Part shown: piece by piece, positions 7,569 through 15,055 of the stretch | Layout of the letters: each line of letters starts with the position of its first letter | How positions within the stretch are numbered: position 1 is the first letter of the stretch | Assembly: GCA_017508425.1 (NCBI GenBank) | Contig: JAFVYZ010000055.1 | Location: 1 to 56,459, forward strand | Length of the DNA stretch: 56,459 nucleotides | Origin: Clostridia bacterium | GTDB taxonomy: Bacteria; Bacillota; Clostridia; Oscillospirales; CAG-272 | Direction: 5' to 3' | The notes under the pieces: model-generated | Databases searched by the model: none | Seen by the model: the letters and a program-made list of their open reading frames with translations, nothing else | Told to the model about the DNA's origin: nothing | Made by a program: the position numbers and the translations under genes

Positions 7569-9131
7569 TTATTCGTCCTTTTTCTCTTCCTCAGCGGGAG
7601 CTGCCTCTACGGGAGCGTCCGCTGCAGGAGCGTCAGCTACAGGAGCGTCAGCTGCAGGAGCCTCTACAGCGGGAGCTGCAGCGGCCTTCTTTTTCTTCAG
7701 AAGGATGATCACAACAACAGCGGCACCGGCGCCAACCACAACCACTGCGGCAGCGATGATACCGATGATCAAGCCGATGGACATGCCGTCCTCGTCGGTG
7801 TTAGTCTTCTTGTTGCTGTTGTAGAATTGCTCCTTGAGCTCTTCCTGGCTGATGAAGTTGTAATCACGGTCATCGTTCTCTTCACGGCCGGTGGAGTTGT
7901 CAACAAGCTTGCGCTCGGTGATGTAAGCGTTGATTGCAGCCGTAACCTTAGCCGCGTCAAGCGCGCCCTCGGTCTTGAAGCCGTCGTAAGCCTCGGGAGC
8001 AACCATAGCCCACTGCCATGCAGGCATCGTGCCGGGAGTTGCCTTAGCAGCCCAGTCCAGCGAAGCACCCTCACGGTAGCTCTGTACCAGACCTGCGGCA
8101 AATGCATCGGAAAACTCGGTGGGATTGATCTCGGTCAGTGCCTCGTATGCGTTTGCAATGTAGGGCTTGATGGTGGGCAAACCAAAGGTTGCAGCCATAT
8201 CAACCGTAGCCATGTAGTCATAACGGGGAACCTTTTTATCAAGAACAACCATGTTGTAGATATCGTCGTTGATGCCCGCAGCAGCGCTGTATGCTACATC
8301 GTTCTCGATGTCCCAGTCATTGTTTGCCACAGCATAGACGTAACCGCACTCGGAAGTCTTGTCGGGAGCAGTCAGCAGGAACATATCGGTTGCAACCTTG
8401 GTAGCATCGTTGTAGGTGTACTGGCTGTGTGCCCATACCATCAAAACGGTATAGTCGGCAACATTGGCATTCATGCCATAGAAGCTCTTGATGAACGCCT
8501 CTCTCGCATTAAAGTTGAGCGAGCTGCCATCCATCTCGGTAAGCCAGGTCACGGTTGCCGCATCAATGAACCAAAGCACTACGTTCTCACCGTTGGAGAT
8601 CGTGGCATCCTGGCCCTCATTGGTCAGCATTGCATACACTCTGTTATCAAGCGCGGGAGTTGCGGGGTTGGCATCTTCAAACGCCATCGAAGCCTTTGCG
8701 GTAGCCTCGTCAACGATCGCGCCGGCCTTAATATCGATCTTGGAAACGAACTTGCGGCTTTCAGCCCAAATACGCCAAAGTCTCTCGCCGGCAGTGTTCG
8801 AGTTTTGCAGGTAGGGATTGGTCTCGTCAGAGGGCTCCGAGTCAAAGCTTACAGCCTGAAGAATGCTCAGATTCGAAAGCGTGACGTCGCCGGCCTGGTT
8901 GTTGTAAAGCTCCATAAAGTTGAGGGGGAACACCGTAGCATCCTGAGACTCAGCAGCACCGTTGGGGTGATACGTAGCCTTCGTAGCGATCTCGGTGATC
9001 ATAATCTTGTTCAGACCCTCGGTGGTCTTGGTCGTGCCATCATAAGTAGTAGCAGCCGCAGATGCGGGGAGCACTGCAAGCGCCGACGCAAGCATCAAAA
9101 CAGTCAAAACAACAGCAATGATTTTACGCAT
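7569..9131 (-). CDS. Surface-anchored protein with lamin-tail-like domain
   Basis: A 520-residue exported protein. It starts with a signal peptide (MRKIIAVVLTVLMLASALAV, cleavage probably after ASA near residue 26). Residues about 40-110 read KIMITEIATKATY, FPLNFMELYNN and DVTLSNLSIL, which resembles the lamin tail domain (LTD) common in secreted bacterial proteins. A long alanine/tyrosine-rich region follows. Near residue 450-480 there is one membrane helix (GLIIGIIAAAVVVVGAGAAV), then KKKK and an Ala/Pro/Asp/Glu repeat tail (APVADAPAADAPVEAAPAEE) that should be cytoplasmic. Function unknown; a cell-surface or membrane-tethered role is inferred. It has a consensus promoter. Confidence 0.85.
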   Translation of the reverse strand: MRKIIAVVLTVLMLASALAVLPASAAATTYDGTTKTTEGLNKIMITEIATKATYHPNGAAESQDATVFPLNFMELYNNQAGDVTLSNLSILQAVSFDSEPSDETNPYLQNSNTAGERLWRIWAESRKFVSKIDIKAGAIVDEATAKASMAFEDANPATPALDNRVYAMLTNEGQDATISNGENVVLWFIDAATVTWLTEMDGSSLNFNAREAFIKSFYGMNANVADYTVLMVWAHSQYTYNDATKVATDMFLLTAPDKTSECGYVYAVANNDWDIENDVAYSAAAGINDDIYNMVVLDKKVPRYDYMATVDMAATFGLPTIKPYIANAYEALTEINPTEFSDAFAAGLVQSYREGASLDWAAKATPGTMPAWQWAMVAPEAYDGFKTEGALDAAKVTAAINAYITERKLVDNSTGREENDDRDYNFISQEELKEQFYNSNKKTNTDEDGMSIGLIIGIIAAAVVVVGAGAAVVVIILLKKKKAAAAPAVEAPAADAPVADAPAADAPVEAAPAEEEKKDE

Positions 9132-9164
9132 GGTTAGTACCTTCCTTTTTATATTGGTACTCCT

Positions 9165-9193
9165 ATTATAATATAGTTTCTTCCTTTTGTCAA
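9165..9193 (-). promoter_or_regulatory. SigA-type promoter of the surface protein
   Basis: TTGACA (9188-9193), 17-nt spacer and TATAAT (9165-9170) on the minus strand; start codon about 33 nt downstream of the -10 box. Confidence 0.9.
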
Positions 9194-9287
9194 TAAGTTT
9201 TTTTCATATGGCCTGCCTTTTTTGTGCATTTTGGGTAAAAATTCACAATGCAAACACATTTTATTCAAACGCGTGACCGATACCCGC

Positions 9288-10814
9288 TTATTTCACGTCG
9301 GGAATCATCAAAAACGGCACGCCCGACAGCGAGGATTCCGCCTCCATATCGTCGGCATTCATACCGTTTGCCTCGGCGATCCTTCGGGGCGGCACCGCCG
9401 TGCGGCGCGCCACGTCCCACAGGCTTTCTCCTTGTGCAGGATAACAAAGAAGAAGATCGGCCTCAGGGTCCGATTCGCGCGCCTCAAACACCGCATCGGA
9501 CACCGGGGTGACCTTACCAAAGGTAAGGCCAAGCAGTGAAAGCAGCAGCTCGGCATCCACACGAAGCCCCCCACGCTCGGCACGTACCGAAAGAACGGGC
9601 ACGGTAGCCACGGCCGACAGCTCCTCAAAGGTCCCCTCTTGTGTGACGCGGTACGGCAGGATCACATCCGAGGTGCCGAATTCCCCGCCCCCCATAAACA
9701 GCACGTGGCAATGGATCTCGCCCGAAAGCACCGTGCTTTTACCGTCGGTATTCTTCTCCTTGACCTCGGCCTCGGCCATGGCGTCGATCACCGTGGCCCC
9801 CTCGGGCAAGCCGATCTCGGCATAGGGGAAGGTGCCCGAAACACTGAAGTTTTTATTGCCGCAGATCGAGGGCAGGAAAAAGCCCTCCTCGCGACGGTGG
9901 CATTCGGTATCGTGACCCGGTAAAAACAGGTCCTTCGTGTAGGCCACAGGCTCGCGGCACGCGACCGTGGCAACCGGCAAAAGGCGAACCGCCACCGAAA
10001 GCTTACCCTCATTTTCCGCTACGCGGATCTCCTCGACCGTGGCCGATGCACGCGCCTCACAGTCGGAGCACGCGCCCTCCAGCGGAATCTCGAGCGCAAA
10101 CGGCAATCGGTGCGAAATGGGGCGGGGCAAATAGGGCTCGCCTCCCTCCCCGTTCCCCTCGTCCGCCTGATGGCAAAGCAGCGTCACGATCACCTCACCG
10201 CGGCACGCAACGACGCCCGAGCGAACGCTCACCTCGGGCAAAAACACCTCGGCGCGCGGCATCAAGAGGGAAAGCCCTGAGGCCTCCACCTCACCGAAGA
10301 GCTCCATGCTCTCCCCCTCAGCATGCAGGATCCTTCCACACTCGATCACGCCGCCAAGGCGGCACACATCCTCCTCAAATTCTCGGGGCAAAACGGTATC
10401 GATGCTTTTCTCATCATAAGCACACACGTGTGCGTGCATTTTGGATCGCAAGGAAAGCTTGCGCGGTGCCGCCACACGCCCCACCATCACGTCGGGATAA
10501 ACGTGGACCGAGAGCATATCGGCACGCGGTGCCGACGTCGGCACGCTGAACGAATAGGTATCCTCGGTCTCGGCGGTATAAAGCCGCCCGTCAGCCCCGG
10601 CATAAAGTGCCCCGTAGCAAACGCGGCCCGAGAATTCGGCGCTTTCCCCCGTAAGGAATCGCGTGGGTGCCGATACCGAGGGGCGCACCCACAAAAGACG
10701 GCTGACCTCACCGAGGTAATCCGGCAAGGAAAGATCGGTATTGAGCTCAAACGATACGGTCTTATCGGTCACCTTCGCACCGATGCCGCTGTTTTTTTCA
10801 TCGTGATATTCCAT
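9288..10814 (-). CDS. SipL-like DUF3794/LysM spore morphogenesis protein
   Basis: A 508-residue protein with repeated DUF3794 (SPOCS) beta-rich units and a C-terminal LysM domain (GESLWDVARRTAVPPRRIAE, then ANGM). This architecture is that of SipL of Clostridioides difficile, which binds SpoIVA through its LysM region to attach the coat; I infer the same role here. The start is ATG 10812-10814 after AAAGGAG at 8-nt spacing; the frame opens slightly earlier with a TTG. No signal peptide is seen, consistent with a mother-cell protein. The neighbouring lipoproteins are unrelated. Confidence 0.85.
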   Translation of the reverse strand: MEYHDEKNSGIGAKVTDKTVSFELNTDLSLPDYLGEVSRLLWVRPSVSAPTRFLTGESAEFSGRVCYGALYAGADGRLYTAETEDTYSFSVPTSAPRADMLSVHVYPDVMVGRVAAPRKLSLRSKMHAHVCAYDEKSIDTVLPREFEEDVCRLGGVIECGRILHAEGESMELFGEVEASGLSLLMPRAEVFLPEVSVRSGVVACRGEVIVTLLCHQADEGNGEGGEPYLPRPISHRLPFALEIPLEGACSDCEARASATVEEIRVAENEGKLSVAVRLLPVATVACREPVAYTKDLFLPGHDTECHRREEGFFLPSICGNKNFSVSGTFPYAEIGLPEGATVIDAMAEAEVKEKNTDGKSTVLSGEIHCHVLFMGGGEFGTSDVILPYRVTQEGTFEELSAVATVPVLSVRAERGGLRVDAELLLSLLGLTFGKVTPVSDAVFEARESDPEADLLLCYPAQGESLWDVARRTAVPPRRIAEANGMNADDMEAESSLSGVPFLMIPDVK

Positions 10815-10843
10815 AAACCCCACTCCTTTTTTCAAAGTCGGTC

Positions 10844-10871
10844 TATCCTATGCGACAGGTTGGAAATTTAT
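10844..10871 (-). promoter_or_regulatory. Possible SigE-like promoter of the SipL-like gene
   Basis: Minus-strand CATAGGATA (10844-10852) with ATAAATT (10865-10871) upstream resembles the mother-cell SigE pattern (ATATT-like -35, CATACAAT-like -10). No vegetative TTGACA/TATAAT pair is seen here. Weak but consistent with a sporulation gene. Confidence 0.3.
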
Positions 10872-10900
10872 GATTTCAAGACGGAACTGCTAAAGACCGC

Positions 10901-10933
10901 AAAAAAGCGGCAAGCCACGCTTGCCGCTTTTTT
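10901..10933 (-). terminator. Intrinsic terminator of the BspA-repeat lipoprotein gene
   Basis: Fifteen-base-pair stem (10901-10915/10919-10933) with GCGGCAAGC and flanking A/T runs, overlapping the end of the upstream lipoprotein gene. Confidence 0.85.
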
Positions 10934-12408
10934 TATTTGGCGTAATAATAAATTGCATTGTAGGGCCACGAGGTAAGCTTCGCCGCATTTTTTTGAGGAT
11001 CGGAGGCATCATACTGCGAGCCACCCACCATCTTCCCTGTGGATGACCACATGTCGGTATTGCTCAGCCAGCATTTTTTATCAGCATAAGGAAACACCAC
11101 GCTCGTGAGCGCCGTGCATCCCTTAAAGCATTGAGGGGCCACAGCCTTAACCGAAACAGGCAAAACGATCGAGGTCAAGCTCGTGCAATCAAGGAACGCC
11201 GACACTCCAAGCTCAATAACCGAGGGAGAGAGCGTGATTTCCTTCAGTGCCGAGCAACGCGCAAACGCGCCCATTTCGATCACGGTTACACACCCCGATA
11301 TCACGACCCTCTCAAGCGTCACGCAATCGGCAAAGGCATAGCCACCGATCGCCGTCACCGACTTGCCGTTATAAACCGCAGGGATCGTCAAATTCTTGGC
11401 CGTGCCCGTATAGTCCACCACGGTATAGGCACCCTGCTCATTTTCCTCAAACACCAGCCCCTTATCGAGAACGTCTTGAGCCGTGATCACGATCGACGCA
11501 TCACACTGCGGCATAATGAAGCCATAAACAAGCTCATGCTCATTCTTATAAAGCAAGGGGATCTCAAAGCCATTCACCGTTACGCGATATATCACGTCAT
11601 CGTTACGGCGAAGCACAACGTGCTCCTCAAGGCCTGCGTAGCAGGTGGGGTTGATCAAATACTCCGAGTAGCACGTGCTTTCCACATACCCCACTCCATC
11701 CACAATCGTTTTGGCATACTTCGTTTGATAATCGCCGTAATGCTCACTTCTCTGCTCGGCATTGCAATAGACACAATGCGCAATGTGAATGACAATTTCA
11801 GTGTTCGGCACGGGGTAGGAGAGTCGCTCACCGTACTTGTGCTCCTTGGCGCAGGTCTCGTAACGGGCATATTTCACCTCACGGAGCTCAAGCACGGCGT
11901 TATAAGAAAAGTTGATCTCCTCGAGCATGCCCTCGGTGGGCTGAATGCTCACCTCAAACGCCTCGCGCATGGAGTTTTGCCGCCAGCCGCCATCTCCGAG
12001 GTCACTCTCAAGGGCAAACGCAAACCGATTGCCCGTGAGCGAAAGGTCGGCATCCACCTCAAAGGGGACGTACACCTGCTCGTTCAAGGGAAAAAAGAGC
12101 GGTCCAACAGCCACGCGGTCCTCGTAAAAGACCCCTTTATAATAAACGTCACTCCTTGAAAGAATATACTCGGCCACCGCCTTCGTGTAAGTCGCGATCT
12201 CCTCACCCGTGAGGTTCAGATAGATCGTTTGATCGCCCACGCGCACCGAGTTTTGCACATTGGGCTGCGGCAGGCCCTCTACGTGGTAGGCCGCCAAGGC
12301 TTCATGTGAGAAAAATGCATTGTACGTCGGGTCCTCGAGCTTCGCCGCACCGCAAGCGGCAAGGCAGAGCAGCAGGGCAAAAAGTAAGATCCATATTGCC
12401 TTTTTCAT
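10933..12408 (-). CDS. BspA-type leucine-rich-repeat lipoprotein (1)
   Basis: A 491-residue lipoprotein. The signal peptide ends in LLLCLAACG, so Cys19 should be lipidated. The central ~300 residues are unrecognised. The C-terminal ~140 residues are BspA-type repeats (LRR_5): units such as GGYAFADCVTLERVVISGCV and MGAFARCSALKEITLSPSV, each with the FxxCxxL core. BspA repeats mediate surface binding in gut and oral anaerobes; the ligand cannot be inferred. It lies 30 nt downstream of a second BspA lipoprotein gene in the same direction, so the two are probably co-transcribed. Confidence 0.88.
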   Translation of the reverse strand: MKKAIWILLFALLLCLAACGAAKLEDPTYNAFFSHEALAAYHVEGLPQPNVQNSVRVGDQTIYLNLTGEEIATYTKAVAEYILSRSDVYYKGVFYEDRVAVGPLFFPLNEQVYVPFEVDADLSLTGNRFAFALESDLGDGGWRQNSMREAFEVSIQPTEGMLEEINFSYNAVLELREVKYARYETCAKEHKYGERLSYPVPNTEIVIHIAHCVYCNAEQRSEHYGDYQTKYAKTIVDGVGYVESTCYSEYLINPTCYAGLEEHVVLRRNDDVIYRVTVNGFEIPLLYKNEHELVYGFIMPQCDASIVITAQDVLDKGLVFEENEQGAYTVVDYTGTAKNLTIPAVYNGKSVTAIGGYAFADCVTLERVVISGCVTVIEMGAFARCSALKEITLSPSVIELGVSAFLDCTSLTSIVLPVSVKAVAPQCFKGCTALTSVVFPYADKKCWLSNTDMWSSTGKMVGGSQYDASDPQKNAAKLTSWPYNAIYYYAK

Positions 12409-12438
12409 CGCAGTCGCTTCTCCGTTTTGATTATAGGA

Positions 12439-13491
12439 TCACCATTCCACGGGATTTCCGGCCTCGTCATAATGCCAAAAATTCCCCTCCTCATCGGGGG
12501 CGGCTTCACTGTAAATAAACAACTCCGCCTCCAAAAAATCATCGTTAAAGGTGCCGATATCAATGTTTTCAAAGCCCTCGGCAGTCCCCAAATAATAAAT
12601 TTTAGCAAGGTCACTGCAATCATCAAAAGCAAAATTCCCAATGCTCGTTGTGCCACCCGAAAGCACGACCCATTCAAGATCGTAGCAATTCGAGAACGCG
12701 TCCTTGCCGATCCACAAGGTCTCGCCGGTCAATGCGACGGATTTAAGATTGTGGCAATTCCAAAACGCCTCCGTACCGATCGAGGTGATGGGCGTGGCAA
12801 AGGTCACGCGCTCAAGGTCGGATTTTTGCGCAAACACGTGCGCGCTGACAAAGCGAACGCCCTGCCCGAGATGCACCTCCGTCAACGCCGCTCCCGAAAA
12901 CGTATATTCCCCAAGGGGGCCGCCCTCGACCGTCAGCCTTGTGAGCTTGGCGGGGATCCAGTATTCCACCCTGTGATCTCCGCTCCCCGCGGCGGACCGC
13001 ACCCAGTCAAGGAAAGGGGTGGGATGCTCCCCTTGCGTGAAATAATACCCGATGCAGGTGGTGGCGTTGCTGTTGATCTCACCGGCCTTTGAGGCGATAT
13101 AGGGCAGGGTCATTTCCTCGATGTTTTTGCAGCCTTCAAAAATGCCCCGGTTCATCACCTCAATGCTATCGGGGAGCGTCACCTTTTTCAGTACGGTGTT
13201 GTCCTTGAATGCTCCCGAGGCAATCTCCACCACAGGGAGCCCCACGATCTTCGACGGCACCACATACTCTGTGGGGCCAACGTCGGCCTTTGTCAATATA
13301 TACCCTTTCCCGTTTGCGGCCAAATGAAATGTCAGGCCATCCTCCTTTACCGTCTGAGCGGGAGAGGGAGGCACGGGAAAGTCGCCGCCGTCGTCATCCG
13401 CCGTCGTATCGGAGGATGGCCGGAATAAATCACACGACACCAGCGAGAATACCAGCATCAATGCAATGATAAACAGTAAAATTCGTTTCAT
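12439..13491 (-). CDS. BspA-type leucine-rich-repeat lipoprotein (2)
   Basis: A 350-residue lipoprotein with signal peptide and lipobox LVSC (Cys20), an Asp/Pro-rich linker and BspA repeats over most of its length: GAFKDNTVLKKVTLPDSI, then GIFEGCKNIEEMTLPYIA, later TEAFWNCHNLKSVALTGE and KDAFSNCYDLEWVVLSGG. It is more repeat-rich than the next gene downstream and lacks its long N-terminal domain. First gene of a probable two-gene surface-lipoprotein operon. No consensus promoter was identified in the adjoining 70 nt. Confidence 0.88.
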   Translation of the reverse strand: MKRILLFIIALMLVFSLVSCDLFRPSSDTTADDDGGDFPVPPSPAQTVKEDGLTFHLAANGKGYILTKADVGPTEYVVPSKIVGLPVVEIASGAFKDNTVLKKVTLPDSIEVMNRGIFEGCKNIEEMTLPYIASKAGEINSNATTCIGYYFTQGEHPTPFLDWVRSAAGSGDHRVEYWIPAKLTRLTVEGGPLGEYTFSGAALTEVHLGQGVRFVSAHVFAQKSDLERVTFATPITSIGTEAFWNCHNLKSVALTGETLWIGKDAFSNCYDLEWVVLSGGTTSIGNFAFDDCSDLAKIYYLGTAEGFENIDIGTFNDDFLEAELFIYSEAAPDEEGNFWHYDEAGNPVEW

Positions 13492-13563
13492 ATTTGCTCC
13501 TTTTTGCAGGATGTATCATAACAAGGTTCCACGATCATTATACCACGGGTAAAACGGAAAATC

Positions 13564-13733
13564 AAGGCGTAGCCTTGTATATCATCAATTTCGCAAGAAA
13601 TTGCATATCATCAACACAAAGTGTTGTATATCATCAAACCGCAGGAAAATACACTCTGACGAGTGATGATATACAGCCCAAAGGGCTGATGAGATACACG
13701 CTGAAGCGTGATGATATGCCAAACCTGCGGTTT
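13564..13733. repeat. Alternating hairpin / 11-mer linker array
   Basis: Short hairpins alternate with an 11-nt linker. Left half: hairpins 13564-13576, 13587-13602 (loop GCAA) and 13613-13625, each followed by GTATATCATCA or a one-base variant. Right half: hairpins at 13652-13665, about 13675-13687, 13698-13709 and 13718-13735, preceded by the reverse complement of the linker (TGATGATATAC and variants). The linker therefore switches orientation in the middle. Ten bases at 13636-13645 also pair with 13724-13733. No coding potential is convincing. I infer a REP/BIME-like or MITE-like repeat. Confidence 0.75.
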
Positions 13734-13737
13734 GGAT

Positions 13738-13771
13738 AAAAAAAGTCGTATCGAAATGATACGACTTTTTT
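13738..13771 (-). terminator. Displaced tRNA-type terminator
   Basis: Stem 13739-13752/13758-13771 (GTCGTATC with its complement) bounded by A- and T-runs. On the minus strand it follows the duplicate tRNA-Leu 3' end at 13771-13786 exactly as a terminator follows the real tRNA, so it may be the original terminator of the gene. Confidence 0.7.
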
Positions 13772-14005
13772 GGTGCGGGTGACAGGACGTCGCCCCGCTT
13801 ACTGCGGCGTTGCCACAGTCGCTTAAAGAATGCCTTGCCAACACCGTCGGCATTTGCCACGGCAAAATCGGCATTCTTTCCTCGCGCTCCATTGCTTGGC
13901 ACAACGGGCTTTGTTTGATCGGCGCGAGAGGTTCGCACCCTCACCACCATGCCAAAAAGAGAGGGCGCCACAAGGGCGCCCTCTCTTTTTGGTGCGGGTG
14001 ACAGG
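13767..14005 (-). repeat. tRNA-Leu 3'-end element (219-bp spaced direct repeats)
   Basis: The last 16 nt of tRNA-Leu plus flanking T residues (20 identical bases) occur at 13986-14005 and again at 13767-13786. Between them on the minus strand lie the tRNA terminator, an inverted degenerate copy of the tRNA-Leu T-arm/3' end (13923-13953) and a folded domain: outer stem 13825-13834/13870-13879 (AAAGAATGCC with complement) enclosing hairpins 13836-13839/13849-13852 and 13853-13858/13861-13866. A further stem is 13881-13887/13922-13928. The same domain occurs three times after tRNA-Val. The direct repeats look like attachment-site duplication at a tRNA 3' end, but the 219-bp element has no gene. 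Confidence 0.75.
13954..13990 (-). terminator. Terminator of tRNA-Leu
   Basis: Sixteen-base-pair stem 13954-13969/13975-13990 (GAGAGGGCGCC core) immediately after the CCA end on the minus strand, ending in a T-run. Confidence 0.85.
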
Positions 14006-14074
14006 GATCGAACCTGCACGCCTCACGGCGTAAGATCCTAAATCTTATGCGTATGCCAATTTCGCCACACCCGC
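13990..14074 (-). tRNA. tRNA-Leu (anticodon TAG)
   Basis: 85-nt class II tRNA. Acceptor stem GCGGGTG (14068-14074) pairs with CACCCGC (13994-14000); discriminator A and encoded CCA (13990-13992). Anticodon stem TAAGA/TCTTA encloses loop TTTAGGA, giving TAG. The long variable arm CGCC-GTGA-GGCG is typical of leucine tRNAs. It has its own promoter at 14221-14249, and both of its ends are copied in the flanking repeats. Confidence 0.95.
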
Positions 14075-14212
14075 GAACGAAGTGAGCGGCGCGTGGCGAA
14101 ATGAATTCGCACACACCCGCGAACGAAGTGAGCGGCGTGTGGCGAAATGAATTCGCACACACCCGCAAAGTGTAGCTTGACGGGGGTGGCGAAATGAATT
14201 CACACACACCCG
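14068..14212. repeat. 46-bp tandem repeat derived from the tRNA-Leu 5' end
   Basis: About three units with period 46-47 bp; CACCCG recurs at 14068, 14114, 14160 and 14207. The first CACCCGC is the 5' acceptor strand of tRNA-Leu itself. Each unit contains an inverted copy of the tRNA 5' end (GTGGCGAAAT) followed by a direct-orientation copy (complement of GCGGGTGTGTGCGAATTC), so each can fold as a hairpin. The array lies between the tRNA promoter and the tRNA and should be transcribed as a leader. The third unit has diverged in its first half. Confidence 0.8.
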
Positions 14213-14220
14213 TGCGTGTT

Positions 14221-14249
14221 ATCATAACACAAAACACCCCGTTTGTCAA
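14221..14249 (-). promoter_or_regulatory. Promoter of tRNA-Leu
   Basis: TTGACA (14244-14249), 17-nt spacer and TATGAT (14221-14226) on the minus strand. Transcription should start near 14214 and pass through the 46-bp repeats before reaching the tRNA. Confidence 0.85.
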
Positions 14250-14400
14250 GCCATTTATCTCAAATGCAAAGCCCCACAAGGGCGGCGAGGAGCGAAGGGA
14301 TCAAGATCACCGCCGTCATTTGCCCTGTTCCCTTTCCTTTATTTGAAAAAACCGATTTATTTTATCACATTTTGTCGGCATTTGCAAGGGCTTTTTTCTT

Positions 14401-14970
14401 TTATATTTCTCTTGGCAGCGACTGCCCCGAAATGAGGTCGGAAAAGCAATCGGGCACGCTCACGGGCACGCGCACACCGATGATATGCAAATACCGAAGA
14501 CCCGTGTAATTGTAATCAGACAGGGGCCGATCAAGCGCATCCACGGTGTGTGCCGTGACCAAGGGCACACCGCCCGAAAAGCCGGTCACCAGCAGGGTAT
14601 GATAAAAATCGCCCCTGCTGTTGGAAAGCTGTATCACGTCACCGACCAAAAGGCCCGCGGCATCGACCTCGCGCCCAAAGGGTCCTGTGTTGCCGCCGGC
14701 CGCCACAAAACGCTCCGACTCGGTCATATATTCCCAAAAATATTCCACGCCCGTAAAGGCGGGGGCGCGGTCGGAGGCCGAACGATAGTACCACCCGAAA
14801 TCGGGGGTGTAATTCATCACACAGCTGCCCGCGAGGAGCGCCTGCGACACAAAATTGGTGCAGTCTCCCCCAATGCCGTTAAAATTATAAAACAGCGGAT
14901 TGCGCGAAAAAGCCCAACGCCGCGCATACTCCACCGCCCTTTGGCGGTCATACGCCTTGTATGCGATCAT
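14401..14970 (-). CDS. Amidase-domain protein (Amidase_6-like)
   Basis: A 189-residue protein that resembles the putative amidase domain PF12671: YDRQRAVEYARRWAFSRNP, then FNGIGGDCTNFVSQALLAG with the Cys-Thr-Asn-Phe-Ser/Ala-Gln core (C37 candidate nucleophile). Later GDVIQLSNSRGDFYHTLLVT contains the candidate catalytic histidine. No signal peptide is visible, though many relatives are exported. The family is thought to act on peptidoglycan-type amide bonds, which is inference here. The ~120 bases downstream, toward the tRNA promoter, hold an A/T-rich tract and nothing I recognise. Confidence 0.85.
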   Translation of the reverse strand: MIAYKAYDRQRAVEYARRWAFSRNPLFYNFNGIGGDCTNFVSQALLAGSCVMNYTPDFGWYYRSASDRAPAFTGVEYFWEYMTESERFVAAGGNTGPFGREVDAAGLLVGDVIQLSNSRGDFYHTLLVTGFSGGVPLVTAHTVDALDRPLSDYNYTGLRYLHIIGVRVPVSVPDCFSDLISGQSLPREI

Positions 14971-15020
14971 ATTTCATCACCTCACCACAGTGTATGCCAA
15001 AGGTCCACGTTTCGCGAAAA

Positions 15021-15046
15021 AGGCGACCGCCCTAGGGCGGTCGCCT
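15021..15046 (-). terminator. Terminator of the large membrane-protein gene
   Basis: Perfect palindrome AGGCGACCGCCCT with its complement (15021-15046), followed on the minus strand by five T residues. Confidence 0.8.
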
Positions 15047-15055
15047 GAAACGATT

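Noticed and set aside
7416..9137. A 573-codon plus-strand frame opposite the surface protein
   Set aside because: It mirrors the real minus-strand gene, which has signal peptide, promoter and ribosome site; composition is typical of an antisense shadow.
13564..13733. CRISPR array
   Set aside because: Repeats are 11 nt, switch orientation and the spacers are themselves palindromic; there are no cas genes in the window.
13585..14019. A 144-codon minus-strand frame over the hairpin array and tRNA-Leu
   Set aside because: Overlaps the tRNA and repeat elements and shows no protein family.
14068..14212. CRISPR array from the 46-bp repeats
   Set aside because: The whole unit is repeated with no variable spacer, and it derives from the tRNA-Leu 5' end.
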